DNA from: Trichopria drosophilae
Lineage: Eukaryota > Arthropoda > Insecta > Hymenoptera > Diapriidae
Direction: 5' to 3'
DNA: 64,000 bases
Assembly: GCA_030407085.1 (NCBI GenBank)
Contig: CM059584.1
Coordinates: 89,955,001 to 90,019,000, forward strand
How positions within the stretch are numbered: the first letter of the stretch is position 1; every line of letters starts with the position of its first letter. This document shows, piece by piece, positions 22,567 to 33,304 of this stretch. A model generated the notes under the pieces. It saw only the letters and a list, made by a program, of their open reading frames with translations, was not told the DNA's origin and did no database searches. Made by a program: the position numbers and the translations under genes.

Positions 22567-24100
22567 TTAGCTCGCAAGATTCTGCGCTTGAACTTCTTCC
22601 ACGTGCAAAACGGTTTCTGCAGAAATTTCCTCAGTTGGTGGCCTCTCCGAGATTGGAGGATTGGTTACTTCTGCATTATAGTAACCAGTGAGACCCAGGA
22701 ATTCGCAGATATTTTTAACATTCTTGGGACGCGGATAGTTTTCAACTGCTTCTAATTTTTTTGGATCGGGTTTTAACCCTTCTCTCGTAATAAGATGACC
22801 GAGGTATGTCACTTCGTGGCGAAGGAATTCACATTTGTCAGGCTGTAAACGCAGGTTAGCTTCTCTCAATCTATTTATTGAGGTATTTTTTTCTATATTC
22901 CGATATAGTTTTTGCATAAATAACTATATCATCTAAGTAAACAAAAAGCTCGACTCCTTGTAATCCTATGAGGACCACATTCATTAGGTTCATAAGTAGC
23001 TGGAGCATTTCGTAACCCAAAAGGCATTTGAATAAATTCCCAATGTCCATGTTCGGTAGAAAAGGCAGTCTTATGTCTATACTTTTCACTCATACTGATT
23101 TGATGAAAGCCAGATGCTAAATCAAAGGTTGAAAAATATTGCGCTCGTCCTAATTGATCGAGAATCTTGTTTATATTGGGCAGTGGGTAGGCATTACAGA
23201 TTGTTTTTTTCATTTAAAACTCGGAAATCTAAAACAAGTCGTCATTTTTTATTCCCTTGACTATCTTCCTTCTTTGGAACAATCCATAAAGGTGTATTAT
23301 ATGGAGATCGCGATGGTTGTATGATATTTTTATTCGGTAAGTAACCTGTGTCTTTATTTCGTCTTTAAGTATTCTAGGAAGTCGATATTGTCGCGTACAT
23401 ATAGGGTTATCATCGGTGGTATTAATTTCGTGTTCCATCAAATGAGTAGTTGAGTGGGGGTACGTCTGGGAGATGAAAACAATCCGTACTTCCGCGAATG
23501 AGAGTTTTTACTTCTTCTAGATCTTCCTTGTTAAGATGGTCGAGTCTCAAAAAGTTTAATATTTGGTCGTAACGCGTATCTTCTTGAATTTTAAGAATTC
23601 GTTTAGATAAAAAAGGATAAAGGAAAGGAATTATCCCCCGCTTTATTGACATTTTTCAGCCTATTCGCGGGTCGGCTCTCGGGTGGATTGGTCGGACAGA
23701 CTTTCAAAGACATTACAAGACAATACTTTTTTTAGGCAAATACAAGGATCACCCACCCAGAGCCAGTCCCCCCATTACTGCGCCCCGTAGAGCGACTTGA
23801 CCCCTCTGTATCGCATTTGCACGGGGTCTGGGAAAACTACGGAAAACCCAGACAGATACAGTCGACGAACTACTTTATCATCAGAGTATACCCTCTGATG
23901 GTAAAGCAGCCGTGTCTCCCACTCAGCAATCGGCTTGCTATCTTTGCCGTAGCGGGCGCAACGCTCGTATTTTTTATTTTTCATAGTCACCCTTCCAAGT
24001 ATGGATCCCTATCAGGAACCTTTCACTTGAAAGAGCGACTGTGCGTCGCACCGACCACAGGGCAGAATTCGTTTAGATTTTAATTTAAATGCGTTACGTT
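22567..24100 (-). pseudogene. Gypsy pol: linker and reverse transcriptase, RNase H/integrase deleted
   Basis: The - strand frames give a pre-RT linker (ILNFLRLDHLNKEDLEEVK, then YRLPRILKDEI), the RT fingers and palm (NAYPLPNINKILDQLG, FSTFDLASGFHQI, HWEFIQMPFGLRNAPATY), the catalytic box FVYLDDIVIYA, and the thumb (LQPDKCEFLRHEVTYLGHLI, KNICEFLGLTGYY). Right after LGLTGYY the sequence jumps to a Pro/Glu-rich tail resembling the end of an integrase, so thumb end, RNase H and catalytic integrase are gone. Frames shift near 22900, 23213 and 23440. A 456-bp insert with a 14-bp duplication interrupts the linker at 23609. Confidence 0.88.
23609..24064 (-). mobile_element. 456-bp insertion in pol with 14-bp target duplication
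   Basis: GAATTCGTTTAGAT occurs at 23595-23608 and 24065-24078. Removing the segment and one copy restores the pol reading (KLKSKRI then LKIQED). The insert is GC-richer than its host and has one 71-codon - frame without a known domain. A long duplication suggests target-primed retrotransposition, so it may be a SINE or a truncated non-LTR element. There is no clear tRNA box or poly(A) tail; an AATAAA lies near its low-coordinate end on the - strand. Confidence 0.85.
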
Positions 24101-24210
24101 TCCGACGCTCTGCAGTTCTTTGACGCAGGACTTTTTGACATTCGAGATAGTACTGATTTTATCCATTTCGTGAATCTGTAATTTTTACGATGTGTATTTG
24201 TATTCTTCTT

Positions 24211-24294
24211 GGGTTGTGTTAATGATTGGTAAACAGTTGGGTTGTGTTAATGATTGGTAAACAGTTGGGTTGTGTTAATGATTGGTAAATAGTT
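24211..24294. repeat. 28-bp tandem repeat, three units, at the gag-pol junction
   Basis: GGGTTGTGTTAATGATTGGT plus AAACAGTT repeats three times, with one change in the third. On the - strand it would encode repeats of the type NPTVYQSLTQ but with shifting frames, because 28 is not a multiple of 3. Confidence 0.92.
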
Positions 24295-25321
24295 GGGTTT
24301 TGATTTGTTAAGTGGAGTTGGTTGGGGCTGGATTTCTTTGAGCCTCCCCGTGATGGAGGCCGCGGGAGTTTCCCGAGGTTCCTTGAGCTGAATTTATGGG
24401 TGCAAAGGCTCTATTTCGTGAGTAGCAATTCTCTATTGTATGGTTTGGTTTCCGGCAATAACTGCAGATGATTTGAGTTTGCGTTCGTGACTTTATTTAA
24501 TAACATTTAACGGTAGTGTGTCCAACCCTTTGGCAATATTGACACTGTGGACTGGTTTTGTCTTTCAAAATGCGTGGACATGTATTCGCGACGTGTCCCA
24601 GTGATTTACAAATTTGGCAAGTTTCTATTGAACGGTAATATCCAGCGTGATGATTGGGTTGATTGCATAGTTGACATGAAAGAGAAGCTTGAGTAATTTT
24701 AACTGAAGAAAGATATCGACAATTATTTGTTTCATGTCCTGATTTCATACAGACCTGACAGAAGTGTTTACTTCTAGTCTCGGGTTATGTGTCCTGATTT
24801 GTCGCATAATTGACAAGTATTTTGTCGATAGGTTTCTTGGTTACATTGTCTAGTTTCATGACCGAACTTCGAACAAATTTGATATTGGATTTGGGAAGCT
24901 TCATGGCAAATTTTTGCTGCGTGTCCTGTCTTCTTACATATTTGACATTTGGGCCGATAATCGCAATTTTATCGATGTGTTTAGTGCTATTACAGATCTG
25001 ACATTTAATTTTTGGATCGGAAATGAGGGGACTTGAAGTGTTTTCGTGATCAATTCCCTCGCATATGATGCATTTCCCTAAATCGCTATCGTTAAAGGTA
25101 CTTATACGCCGTCTCTGAAGCAACTGGTTCTCGATATCTACGGCTTCAGGTCCTGCTTTATTTATATCAAGTCTTTCAGTCATAAGCGCGTGTATTTCTG
25201 TATGTAGTCCTAATATGAAAGCTTTGCAACAAGCTGATTCTATTTGGAGTACCTTGGCTCTGGATAATTCTTCACCTTCGTCTCCCTTATGGGACTCAAT
25301 TAATTAGTAACCTATTGTCCG

Positions 25322-27883
25322 GGCTATTGGAGTTCCGTTACCAGCGGTAAGTAGAGCAGACGTGTGTCCCTTCGCTCCGTACAAAAGTTCGTATTTAGTC
25401 ATTTAATTCATTTTTTTGGGAGCTCAATTTTTTAGTGTCTTCCCTCCGGAATGGCTCGGATTGTGTTCGTCTGGAGCTCTCCAGCATCCGAGCCATCAAG
25501 CCGGAATTTCTGAAGTTTTTCGTTGTTCTCTGCATGCACTGATGTGACAGTTACGTTTCGCTTTGTTTTCAACTACACAGAGGATATCAAGTGCCGGCAA
25601 CTGAACCGAGATCCAATCACCGCGCCGATTCCGCGAACTTTGAACTCAAGAATCGTTTAAATGTGAGGATTCTTATCTTCTCATTAGAAGCCGATCTGTC
25701 ATCCTCTCTGTGTCAAATGCAGGTGCTCACTGGACAACTGATACTGTACTCAATTGCATTTATTTATTGCACAAGCATACCGTCGTTTGGTAGCTGTCAA
25801 TTTCTAAGCAGTATTGTCGTCGGGCATTCGTTAACGTGAAGCTGTCTGTGCATGTGTGCGGCCTACCACAGGCTCAACGCGACGGAATGCTTATTATCGG
25901 TGCAGTACGTCACACCCGCGTTATTTGTTGTCGCTATTGCCGCTCAATTTTTGGCTTCGACGTCGGCTTCATCTTAGACGGCAGCAGTTCCCGGTCTCGC
26001 GTCTCTTCGGCATATGTCGGCAAGAACTCGCCTACCAGTCGATCACATAAGCTTTCACCTCCCTCCAGCTCTTGCACTGAGGGAAAGGCAAATCGCCTTG
26101 CACCGTTCCTGCGTTCGTCGTTCTTATCGGGCCGCCCCACCATTGCTTCCAAATGACAAGAATACCGTACGAATAGTTACAGCTCACTTTTAGATTTTGG
26201 CTTTGTGAGGCGAAAGCGCGACAGCCGGTCAATCGTGGAAGATTCGAACTTCTCTCCGGCGCCTAGACGTTGCCAGTTTTCGCTTCCTACCGCAGGGTCT
26301 CCAACTGATTCGCCGGCATCTATGGAGCCTTCTCCAGTCACGCAAGCTAGTCTGGATCTCTTGCAGAAATCCTTGTTTGAGGTAATTAATAAATCGTCAC
26401 AAAATTTAACTAGAAGGATCGACGAATATCATAACGAGATTGCGGGTGTCAAACCTTGGATGACATGCGAAATGATTTTTCCTCCCGCATAGTTGCGCTC
26501 GAGGATAAAGTTGATACGCAGGGCAACCTAATTAATCTTCTTAAAAAGTCTTCAACCCCGCACGGCCTCAGTGAAGAGCGAAGTGCAGATCTTTTTATCC
26601 GCGAACTTTCCGTCGACAGGAAATATAGCCTCGGCCAGAGCAATTCGGCCGAACCCGGCAACCATTTTGGCGGAAGTAGCCTCCGAAGAGGATAAATATT
26701 TAATTTTATCGTCGAAGAAAGTGGCACTTAAGAACACATAGATTTTTATCAACTCCGACTACACCGATCAGGAACGCTTTATGGCCTTTAAAGCCATAAA
26801 CCACCCTTCACACAGTGCACCCTTCTGGACCCTGCGATACCTGGACAGACTGGAATCCGTGCAGATAGGGTTTTTTAAGGGTCTCCGAAGTCTATCCAGA
26901 AATACTCCGGCTTATCTTATCCGATTAGAACTCGTATCCCGCACATAGCGATAGAAATTCTCTCGAGAACCATTAAATGGGTAGCAAAAACCCTTAATCT
27001 GCAGGATTACAGACTGCCCAAGATACTATTGTTGCGTCTTAAGGAGCTGGCCGATTCGGATGCGTCGCAAAGCGCTTTCAACTGGCTCCTCCAAGTAAAG
27101 GCTCTGTTGGGCAGGACGGGGGCGAGCGAGCTGTGGAATAACTTCGACGGGGACACTTGCCTTCGGCGAGGACCTTCGTTAGTCGCCAAATTCGCTGAGT
27201 CCTCGAGGAGGTGCGATCTCAGGTCCTATATTAACTTTGAAAGTGTCCAATTGCCTATTTATCGCCTTCATGAGGACTCGGCGTACAGCTTGTACCCTGC
27301 ACGCCTGCCCCTGGACTGTCTTAAGGTAAGAGCCCAATGGAGGTTAGCAACTTTATATTCGAGCTCAATTGCAATTGTCGGTCAGCGTTACGTTTATAAC
27401 CCGACAGCCCCCTGTTCTCTTTGCAATTAAAATGTGAACGAATCGTTGCTGCACATTTTAACGGAGTGCCCGCTACTAGCTTCCTCCCGAGCAGAGTATG
27501 TCGAACTGCTGCCTCTTCGATCACTTCACTCCCCCGGAATTCTATGTATCTTAATCTGCAGCAGCGATGCCCATTCAGCGAAGCTCCCGTATAAGTTCGT
27601 GAAAGCCAATTTCGTAAGGAGAACCTTTCTGCTCCACGGTTAATTATATGGGGAATGGTGTTAAATCTGCGCATCTTAAGCAATTTAGTAGTTTTATTGT
27701 AATTCGCGTCCAATTTTAGTTTTAAGCCTCAAGGCAGCCGCTAGGCTGTACTGCGATATTTTGTTACATTCAATTTTATCCGAATTTTTATCATTGTATC
27801 CGAAAGTCTCGGAACTCTTTCTCCATGGGATATTTTTTCCCATGAATATGAGAAATAAATTACTACTACTACTACTACTACTA
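25322..27883 (+). mobile_element. Internally deleted LINE nested in gag
   Basis: It is flanked by CTATTGTCCG at 25312-25321 and 27884-27893 and ends in a (TAC)n tail (about 27860-27883), so it is on the + strand. An ORF1-like part (26205-26695; Ser/Pro-rich then a coiled-coil-like ALEDKVDTQGNLINLLKK) joins directly to the C-terminal part of ORF2 at about 26800, skipping endonuclease and RT. The ORF2 tail is of the same family as the fragment at 47192-48395. Confidence 0.88.
26821..27642 (+). pseudogene. C-terminal part of ORF2 of the nested LINE
   Basis: It reads IAIEILSRTIKWVAKTLNLQ, then LKELADSDASQSAFNWLLQ, IYRLHEDSAYSLYPARLPLD and a zinc-knuckle-like PCSLCN...HILTECPL. A TAA at 27428-27430 and an upstream frameshift near 26920 break it. 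The same arrangement (IPVYRQFSDGLASLAPERCQ, PCSVCN...HILCDCP) is found at 47463-48329, so the two are relatives. The upstream RT is deleted. Confidence 0.8.
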
Positions 27884-28678
27884 CTATTGTCCGAGCTTTA
27901 TTAAGATAAGTAGCTACCTTTTCGTTTGATTTTTTATATAATCTGCCTAATTCACCATACAAGGATATGGTTGAATGATATGAACCATGTATACCCTTCA
28001 GAATTTTCAAGAGGTCGTTTATTGTGTCTGGATTATTGCCTAACAAACTTTTGTAGGCCTCGCCTTTATGACGGGATATTACTAATTTGGTCAATGCTCT
28101 TTCAGAATTTTCAGGTATTATGTCTTTAGCATTTCGACAAACATTCGCGAATTCGGCAAAACTAAGACCTTCTATTGCACCAGAATAAGTGGGTATAGTG
28201 TCAACCACATCGCGTAATTTTAAGTGAGTGGCAACCATTGTTCTTTCTGTTATTAGAGAGTTATTATGGGATGGTAAAAGTTGATTATGAAATGTCTGTA
28301 CAGGAGATTCTATTAGGTCAGAGTTATTACTGAGATTGTCGCAAAGGTTCTCTGTTATGGAAATGTCACTAGGTATATAATTTTTATCCGGAGTTTCGGA
28401 GGGCGATGCTCCAATGTTAAGTTGAAAAAGAGTTAAATTTGATTCTGTGTAGAATGCAGATTGATCTGGAGCTGGATCGGGGATACTAATATTTTCTAGA
28501 ATATTTTCAAGCTTTGGTGTAAGTAGACAACGCGAAATTTGACCTCTTGTTTTGAATGGATCGATATTATCGTTATGTGAAGTCTTGTTAATAGTAGCCC
28601 AGAACCTAATAAGAAGTCCTTTTCTTCTACGTCTAAATCTCTAGTTTTGCTTCGAGTGTTACGCGAGTTCTCGGACAT

Positions 28679-29780
28679 TTAAATCATTCCTTTGAAGAAA
28701 GAAAGTATTGGAGAGTTACAAAAATAGGGTGATCGATTTCAATATTGGAGAATTAAACCAATCACTGTCAAAATTGTTAGTTACTCAGATTGAGTTTATT
28801 AGTCAAAATAATCAAGAAGTCGTAGACTTAACCGAGACTGATCAGAACGAAATTAAGATACGTAACATCAAATTTATAAAAGTTCAATTGTCGATAGTTC
28901 GTTTTCTTCTATTATTTTTTTGAAATCTTTATTTATATTATTTGCTCTTTTGTCAATAATCTTCTCGAATTTGTTCGAGGCTTCCTGTGTTTACGAGTTT
29001 TATTTTAATATGAAATTTTTTATCTTCTTTTACTTTTCTCATTTATTTAACTGTTTGATTATTTTATTTATATTATTGTTCTTTTGACAATAACCTTTTC
29101 GAATTTGTTCGAGGCTTCCCGTTTTTTTTTACGAGATTTATTATTATATTTTTTTTACTGTTTTAACCACTGTTGGAAAAATTCAACTATCGATAATTTT
29201 TAACATTTATTCTCTTTCGTTATTAATTTTAGAATTTAAGAATCAACATACATATGTAATCTCGTTCTCAAGAATCCTCGTTAAATATGCTTTTTCCATA
29301 ATAATTTTAGAATTTAAGAATCAATTTACATATATAATCTCGTTCTCAAGAATCCACCTTAAATCTGCTTTTATCTCCCTTTTTTTTAGAAGCGAATGAA
29401 TATAATTTTTTGTTAATTAACTCGGCTATTAATTGAAAATGCAATAAAGACATGGATTATTAACGTAATTTTTGTTTTGACAGCTCAACGTTAAATACTC
29501 TAAAGTGAGAATTCTAAATGCGTTATAATTTATATGAGATTTTTATAATTTATCTAAATTTTAGCTGTTGTAATTATTATTATTATATCCGAGGAAAAGA
29601 AATTTAATGGTTAAATCATATTCTTATATACTTATGTGCATTTCTGAAGTTACAACAGAATTTTAGAAATGAATAATGTCATAGTTGTGCATTTTTCTGA
29701 ATGAAATTATAGAAAATATTCATGAAAAGCGTAAATAAAAGAAAATTAAAACAGAACCTTCTCCCTCATTTCGACCATGT
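28679..29780 (-). other. Leader of the gypsy element, with internal duplications
   Basis: AT-rich untranslated leader between the primer-binding site and gag. Two direct duplications are visible: GAATTTGTTCGAGGCTTCC at about 28967 and 29100 with similar flanks, and TTAGAATTTAAGAATCAA at about 29229 and 29306, each with about 70 bp of matching flank. A 71-codon + frame (28708-28923) has no recognisable family. Confidence 0.6.
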
Positions 29781-29798
29781 GTGCTACCGACTGCTCCA
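29781..29798 (-). promoter_or_regulatory. Primer-binding site of the gypsy element
   Basis: On the - strand TGGAGCAGTCGGTAGCAC starts 6 nt after the 5' LTR. It resembles the serine-tRNA-type primer site used by several insect gypsy elements, with a mismatch near the start. The tRNA assignment is from memory. Confidence 0.7.
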
Positions 29799-29804
29799 GT
29801 TTTA

Positions 29805-30225
29805 TGTCCCGTCTAGATAACTCGGAAGAATTATCTAGGGACAGGACCCAAGAAGGCTCAAGAACCTTCTTAGACCCTTAAATTAAGTTGCCCAATTTTT
29901 TAGTACCAGGAAGGGCGGTCGAAATGCGAGAGAAGGATCAATTAAACACAAATTAATATATTTAATAAAAAATGTAACACATTAGTAAATTTCTAAATAA
30001 TTTTATCCCTACACCCCCGGTCGCAATATCCTTATTGTCTAAATTATATAGTAATATTATTTAAGAAATAATTTTCTATAAGTCTCAATTAATCAGCCCT
30101 CTACAGAGAGAACTGATCTCACTGGAAAAAATGAATAAATTTTTAATGCGTCTCAGTTAAACTGCTCTCTACAGAGAGAACTGATTTAACTGGAAAAGGG
30201 GATAAGTCTCAGTTAAGCTGCTCTC

Positions 30226-30265
<40 letters not shown>

Positions 30266-30669
30266 TATATATATTTTAAGACTAAGTATAAGTGGTTGGC
30301 CATTATGCAGCTCATTGTGAGACTTCAATATTTCCATTACATTATTTCATATATTGTAAAAACAATTAATTATTATTTTTCATTAACATCCTCCTTTTCT
30401 TCTATAAATTAAAGAAAGGGTTGTAGAGTGACTATTATTAATTATTAAAGTTCTTAACTTATAGGAGAAATGAAACGAGCCGAGACAGTCAAAGACAATT
30501 TCATTGGGCGCCAAAGTGACCGCGTCGGTTTGAAATTTCCGTTGATCGTTTATGATCTTCGTCCGGTATTGAGTACATATTTATTTTTACATAAGATCAA
30601 GACATGCAGCTGTCGAACTTGTGAGAATGTATAATTTCTTTGTTGCCCGTTTCGGTGCGGCACGTTACA
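29805..30669 (-). repeat. 5' LTR of the gypsy element (865 bp, internally deleted)
   Basis: It pairs with 18413-19801 but lacks about 500 bp. The deletion joins CTCTACA directly to a (TA)n run at about 30229. Substitutions and small indels relative to the 3' LTR, seen by eye throughout, show that the element is not young. Confidence 0.93.
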
Positions 30670-31250
30670 CATTGTATAAATTATTATTGTTTATAACGAT
30701 ATGTGTAAAAGGAGTATAACTTGTACAGGAAATTGTTTGTACAGTTAGAATTTAGCAAACACTTCAAAAATACTGTTGAAAACAAGGAAATATCATTTTG
30801 AAACAATTCGCGACTGGAATCATTGTATAAATTATCATTGTTTATAACGATATATGTAAAAGGAGTATAACTTGTACAAGAAATTGTTTCTAAAGTTCGA
30901 ATTTTGCAAACACTTCAAAAATACTGGTTAAAATAAGGAAAATATCGTTTTGAAACAATTCATGACTGAAATCATTCTTTATAACGATTACTGTAAAAGG
31001 CGTATAACTTGCGGAGGAAATTGTTTATAGTATTTAAATTTTGCAAACACTTCAAGAATACTGTTTGAAGTAAGGAAAATATCGTTCTGAAACAATTCGC
31101 TACTGCAATCTTTGTATAAATTATCATTGTTTAAAACGATTTCTATAAAAGACATATAACTTGCGCAGGAATTTGTTTATATTGTTAAAATGTTGCAAAT
31201 AGTTCAAAAATACTGTCTGAAACAATATCTTTTTTTAACTTTATAAACAA
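30670..31250. repeat. Satellite array, block 2
   Basis: About four units of the same 137/152-bp satellite resume exactly at the CATT duplication. They decay near 31250 into unrelated AT-rich DNA. Together with block 1 the uninterrupted array was about 3.4 kb. Confidence 0.9.
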
Positions 31251-31290
31251 TTAGAAATAACATAATATATAATAAAAATTCGAAACCGTT

Positions 31291-32346
31291 GGGAATGTCG
31301 CACATTCCGTGTAAGAGCATTCCAGTAATTTAGAGAAGAAATCTAATATGAGTTCTTATAGATTTCAGTGCAACAAATAGGAAGACAATAGTCCGACTGT
31401 GCTAAGCACTTAAAGAAGTGTTGAGAAGGGTGCACAGGTTCAAAACGCGGAGGTAGGTATGATCGCTGAGACGTACTTAAGACTAGGTAAGTCAGTATCG
31501 CTAAAAAATAGTTTCGACGATCTTCAGGTGAAAACCAATTTGCTTGCAACCAGTACGATCTAAGATTCTGGTCGCGACGAAGCCGATAAATATCTTAGGG
31601 CTGAATTCAGCAATCGTCGGATCTTGAGCAGCAAATATTTAGAAGCTTCTCGATACATAACACAAGCATAATCTATATGCGGTAAAACAAGAGCGTTGGC
31701 CAACGTAATCTTGAGTCGAGAAGGCAAAGTAGAGCCCCGAAAACGTAATCTATGTAAGTCAGTGCACTTTTGATTAAATAGACGAAACCTGTCGATTCCA
31801 AGTTAAATCCGAGGAGAGATAAACTTCGAGATCGCGCACCACATCAACGTACGGTACTATAAATCCATTAACAATAATAGGCGTGACATCGATAGATTTT
31901 AACATAGTCCAATTTTATCTGAATCCAAAGATAATGACTTTCGTTTTCTAACTGCTAAGAGTGAGGCCGCATTCGTCCAGCCTCGCTAGAAAAATCTCGT
32001 CTTCGGCATTCAGGTGAGACACAGTTTCGTGGAGATATCTATGCGGCGTTTTCAAATAAAACTGCGTGTCGTCCGCAAAAACCACTGCCGTATCTCGACG
32101 ATATCCAAGACGCGAAAAGAGCGAGTTGAATACTATAATGAAAAGTATTGGACCCAAACTTGAGCCCTGAGGAACACCGGATGTAGTGGATAGCTCCCAA
32201 GCTAGAGTTCCGTCGAGGCCTCTAATCGTTTGCGTTCGACCACTAAGGTATGATTGTATCCACTTCAGTGCATTGCCGTCAATATATATCTCAAGAAATA
32301 CAATTTTTTTTTGAAGGCTAACGGTACAAAAAATAATTTCCTGCAA
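31291..32346 (-). pseudogene. 5'-truncated LINE (copy C)
   Basis: On the - strand from 32346: YIDGNALKWIQSYLSGRTQT, SGVPQGSSLGPILF, an intact VVFADDTQFYL catalytic box and an LARLDECGLTLSS region. After a frame break at 31948 come a VDVVRDLEVYLSSDLTW-like segment and a degenerate C-terminal part to about 31291. It is the same family as copies A and B, and reaches about 120 bp further 5' than they do. Confidence 0.82.
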
Positions 32347-33304
32347 AATACGGTTCCTTTATAAATTGAATTGGAAAAACCTCCAGGAATAATTACAGAA
32401 CAGAAGAAGGTCGACCAGCTCCATGACAGTTGAAAACACAGATCGATACGGCTTCCCGTGGAAAGGAATTTCTGATAGTCAATTGTTTTTGAATATATAT
32501 TTCTTAGGCGTGCAAATGGTAAGAGGTTTCGAACATTTCAAAAAAAGTCCAAATTTTAAATGACACACGAATAATCGAAACGCATATCGTGCAAATACAG
32601 AATAATTAATTGATTCAACTACAAGAATAATTTGTTGTTACGCAGAGCAAATATTTAAGTTGTTGACAAGGTATTATACCTCGATATACCAATTTAGTAT
32701 AAATTATTATGAAGTTCTCCGTTCCCAATTTTTCTTTAGTCCAATGGTTAAAATATCACTAAAGAAGGGAGTCTTGCCTCGTTAAAGGATTCAAACCGGT
32801 GATAATCTTTGGGTAGTCTGAAATCAATCAACAGTTTAACATTACATTCAATAGAAAAGCATTTGCACAACTCTCGAAGGAATTTTAATACAATTAAAAA
32901 TGTGGCAGCTTGTCATATAGACTAATCTATCATGTTCTCTAATTAGACACCCTATTGGAAAATATATGTGATGTTAGCCAGCGCCATACATACTTGCCAC
33001 CATATTAGCTAGGTAATAAAAAAAAATCAACCCCAGAATCGGGCGAAACTTTATTGTATTAAAAGATAGTTTAAAGATGTTAACCTACAATGTTCTGTAA
33101 TTTGGTAGCTGGTTAATCCAAAATAGGTCAAGAATCTTACTTTTCTATTCATTAATGCGTAATTATAATTTAACTAAACATAATGTCAGGTTATTGTTGC
33201 ATTGTATTATTTCAACTTCAGGTTTGTTTGGAAACACCCATTAAAATAAGCCACTTAACGTTTATTTTATGTTATTAGCATAATTTATGGTGTATTACAA
33301 TATT
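32347..33304. other. AT-rich intron sequence, nothing identified
   Basis: No recognisable frame, repeat or RNA. Part of 32350-32450 may be further LINE sequence, too degenerate to call. Confidence 0.5.

Larger units (their letters stand above)
24424..28678 (-). pseudogene. Gypsy gag with an array of about ten zinc knuckles (broken, interrupted)
   Basis: The N terminus starts at the ATG at 28678 (MSENSRNTRSKTRDLDVEEK). A capsid-like part follows (SFAEFANVCRNAKDI, LISRxKGEAY-like region, YLNKARTI) down to 27894, where a LINE interrupts. After it come LQIESACCKAFILGL and a helical end. Then CCHC-type units follow one another every 20-25 residues: CIICEGIDHE (degenerate), CQICNSTKH (degenerate), CQICKKTGHAAKIC, YQICSKFGHETRQC, CQLCDKSGHITRD, CQVCMKSGHETNNC, CQLCNQPNHHAGYY, CQICKSLGHVANTC, CQYCQRVGHTTVKC and CSYCRKPNHTIENC. 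Frameshifts and stops lie between some units. Most insect gypsy gags have no, one or two such knuckles, so this array is unusual. Confidence 0.85.
18413..30669 (-). mobile_element. Ty3/gypsy LTR retrotransposon with env-like gene (decayed, nested insertions)
   Basis: On the - strand the order is 5' LTR (30669-29805), primer-binding site, leader, gag, pol, env-like gene, polypurine tract, 3' LTR (19801-18413). A 4-bp target duplication CATT flanks it (18409-18412 and 30670-30673), and removing the element restores the satellite unit. The LTRs begin TGTAACGTGCC and end TCTAGACGGGACA or TCTAGACGTGACA. Pol has lost RNase H and most of integrase, and frames are broken in every gene. A LINE (25322-27883) and a 456-bp insert (23609-24064) came later. 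Confidence 0.93.
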
